Shown piece after piece: positions 63,100 to 64,000 of a DNA stretch of 64,000 nucleotides (the first letter of the stretch is position 1; each line of letters starts with the position of its first letter). The DNA comes from Solidesulfovibrio aerotolerans. GTDB taxonomy: Bacteria; Desulfobacterota; Desulfovibrionia; Desulfovibrionales; Desulfovibrionaceae. Under the pieces are notes generated by a model. It worked only from the letters and a program-made list of their open reading frames with translations, was not told the DNA's origin and made no database searches. Location: positions 1 through 64,000 of the forward strand of contig NZ_WVUD01000003.1 of assembly GCF_009856865.1 (NCBI RefSeq), given 5' to 3'. Both the position numbers and the translations under genes were made by a program.

Positions 63100-63821
63100 C
63101 GCTTTGGGCCGGTTTGTGGTCACGCCTGGGCTTGCGGGCCGGCTCCCGGGGGCACCATCCCCGTCTGGCTGCCCATCATGCCATCCAGGCCGGGCGTGAT
63201 CCCCAGGCATTTTTGGAGGATATTGAGTTCGTCTCCGTGGACACGGAACTGACCGGGTTTGATCCCCGGCGCGACGCGGTGGTGTCCATTGCGGCGGTGC
63301 GGCTGCGGGGGCTCTCGATCATGGCCGGCGAAACCTATGCCACCCTGGTGCGTCCGGGCCGGGACGTGCCCCGCACATCGTCGCTCATTCATCGCTTGAC
63401 CGCCGCCGAGCTGGAACAAGCCCCGGAGATGGACGAAGCCTTGGCCGGACTCCTCGATTTCATCGGTCCGGCCGTGGTCATCGGCCACCATGTGGATCTG
63501 GACATGGCCTTTCTCAACGCGGCGTCCAAACGCACCTTTGGTGGCGAGCTGGCCGCGCCGTGCATCGACACCCTGCGTCTGGCCATGGCCTACGAGGAAA
63601 AACGCCTGACCCTGGAGGGCGGGGGCGACCTGGAACAGGCCGGCTACACGCTGCCGACGCTGTGCCGGCGCTATGGCCTGCCGGCCTTTGCCGCCCATGA
63701 CGCCCGCCACGACGCCCTGGCTGCGGCCTATCTCTTTCTCTATCTGGCCAAAAAACTGGGGCGCTCCCGCCCCATGCCGCTGTCCGGGCTGTGGCGGGCC
63801 AGCCGGTTGTGGTGGATGTAG
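63096..63821 (+). CDS. DnaQ-like 3'-5' exonuclease
   Basis: A 241-residue DEDDh exonuclease of the PolC-epsilon-subunit type. ExoI is SVDTELTGFD (Asp49, Glu51; usually DTETTG), ExoII is VIGHHVDLDMAFLN and ExoIII is FAAHDARHDALA. Residues 1-40 are a family-specific extension. In other genomes a similar exonuclease follows DUF294/CBS genes next to actP-type symporters; its role there is not known. A second, less typical role in DNA repair is possible. Confidence 0.88.
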   Translation: MTLWAGLWSRLGLRAGSRGHHPRLAAHHAIQAGRDPQAFLEDIEFVSVDTELTGFDPRRDAVVSIAAVRLRGLSIMAGETYATLVRPGRDVPRTSSLIHRLTAAELEQAPEMDEALAGLLDFIGPAVVIGHHVDLDMAFLNAASKRTFGGELAAPCIDTLRLAMAYEEKRLTLEGGGDLEQAGYTLPTLCRRYGLPAFAAHDARHDALAAAYLFLYLAKKLGRSRPMPLSGLWRASRLWWM

Positions 63822-63864
63822 CGGTGCGCAGCAAAAAAAGGGTTGACGGACCAAGACGGATTCT

Positions 63865-63889
63865 CTAAATAGGAATCAACAGCATTTAG
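63865..63889. promoter_or_regulatory. Inverted repeat upstream of Fur/PerR-family gene
   Basis: CTAAAT-N13-ATTTAG in AT-rich sequence 12 bases before the last gene's ATG. AT-rich palindromes are typical for Fur/PerR operators, so autoregulation is possible, but the match is weak. Confidence 0.35.
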
Positions 63890-63900
63890 GAATAAAACGC

Positions 63901-64000
63901 ATGCAGATTGAAGCCCTCAAAATTTTGTTCGCCCAAAGCGGACTCAAGTTTACCAACCAGCGGTATGTGGTCTATAAGGCCATGGTCGCGGCCCGGGATC
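63901..64000 (+). CDS. Fur/PerR-family regulator, 5' end only
   Basis: The first 33 codons, running off the window, read MQIEALKILFAQSGLKFTNQ and then RYVVYKAMVAARD. LKFTNQRYVVYKAM matches the N-terminal helix of Fur-family repressors (LRxTxQRxxIY), with spacing like PerR. It is distinct from the Zur at 16.6 kb. AGGA lies before the ATG. Confidence 0.65.
   Translation, partial: MQIEALKILFAQSGLKFTNQRYVVYKAMVAARD

Overview
The window comes from the chromosome of a high-GC deltaproteobacterial sulfate reducer, most likely of the Desulfovibrio/Solidesulfovibrio type. This is inferred from the very high GC at third codon positions, the gene families present (indolepyruvate:ferredoxin oxidoreductase, TIGR03960-type radical SAM protein, CheV, larEBC, AMP-forming acyl-CoA synthetases) and GGGGG/CCCCC-rich palindromic hairpins between genes. 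No rRNA, tRNA, insertion sequence, phage gene or CRISPR array was seen. The gene content looks like vertically inherited core and metabolic chromosome rather than an island.

Layout. 1-6.1 kb: xseA-xseB-ispA-dxs operon (exonuclease VII and isoprenoid precursors), then a deoxyhypusine-synthase-like gene and a small unknown gene. 6.1-6.6 kb: an unassigned stretch with a promoter-like motif, an AT-rich hairpin and a strong terminator, possibly a small RNA. 6.6-11 kb: malate synthase G, a FliL-like protein, an O-methyltransferase and an unusual LysM-plus-MscS-domain protein. 11-13.5 kb (minus): a ModF-like double ABC ATPase and dapA. 13.5-17.1 kb: a zinc block, znuA-znuC-znuB-zur, with a divergent Cys-rich small protein and inverted repeats in the shared intergenic region. 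17.2-19.7 kb: two tandem GDP-mannose-dehydratase paralogues and a small unknown protein. 19.8-25.6 kb: radical SAM/DUF2344 protein, M16 protease and an OsmC-like protein.

25.7-34.6 kb is all minus strand: a K+-channel-like protein with an altered filter, ATP-type PEP carboxykinase, the operon iorA-iorB-regulator (the regulator being a GAF-AAA-HTH protein that has lost its ATPase motifs), a membrane-anchored TPR-like protein and a ROK-like protein. 34.9-39.2 kb (minus): CheV, ispH-dus, and a von Willebrand A lipid/periplasmic-type protein. 39.6 kb: nhaA. 40.9-45.1 kb (minus): larE-larB-larC1, an SGNH-hydrolase lipoprotein and a DUF364 protein; these suggest nickel-pincer cofactor synthesis for lactate racemase. 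45.3 kb: a BASS/ACR3-like transporter.

46.6-51.3 kb is a mirror-image locus: two divergent XRE-cupin regulators, each followed by its own AMP-forming acyl-CoA synthetase. 51.6-55.8 kb: a K+ channel, then a parvulin-like isomerase, a HupE/UreJ protein and a HupE-NicO fusion (probably nickel/cobalt transport). 55.9-57.6 kb: a Cys-rich small protein and a two-receiver GGDEF protein. 58.1-63.8 kb: DUF485-actP acetate-type symporter followed by two DUF294 proteins and a DnaQ-like exonuclease. The window ends within the start of a second Fur/PerR-family gene.

Functionally, acetate/C2 metabolism recurs (malate synthase G, PEP carboxykinase, actP, two acyl-CoA synthetases, IorAB), as does transition-metal handling (ZnuABC/Zur, Lar, HupE/NicO, DUF364). 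The most notable candidates for undescribed biology are the LysM-MscS fusion, the altered-filter channel, the ATPase-dead NifA-like regulator co-transcribed with iorAB, the leader-ORF/Cys-rich gene in the zinc locus, the mirror-image XRE-cupin/acyl-CoA-ligase locus and the possible small RNA near 6.2 kb.
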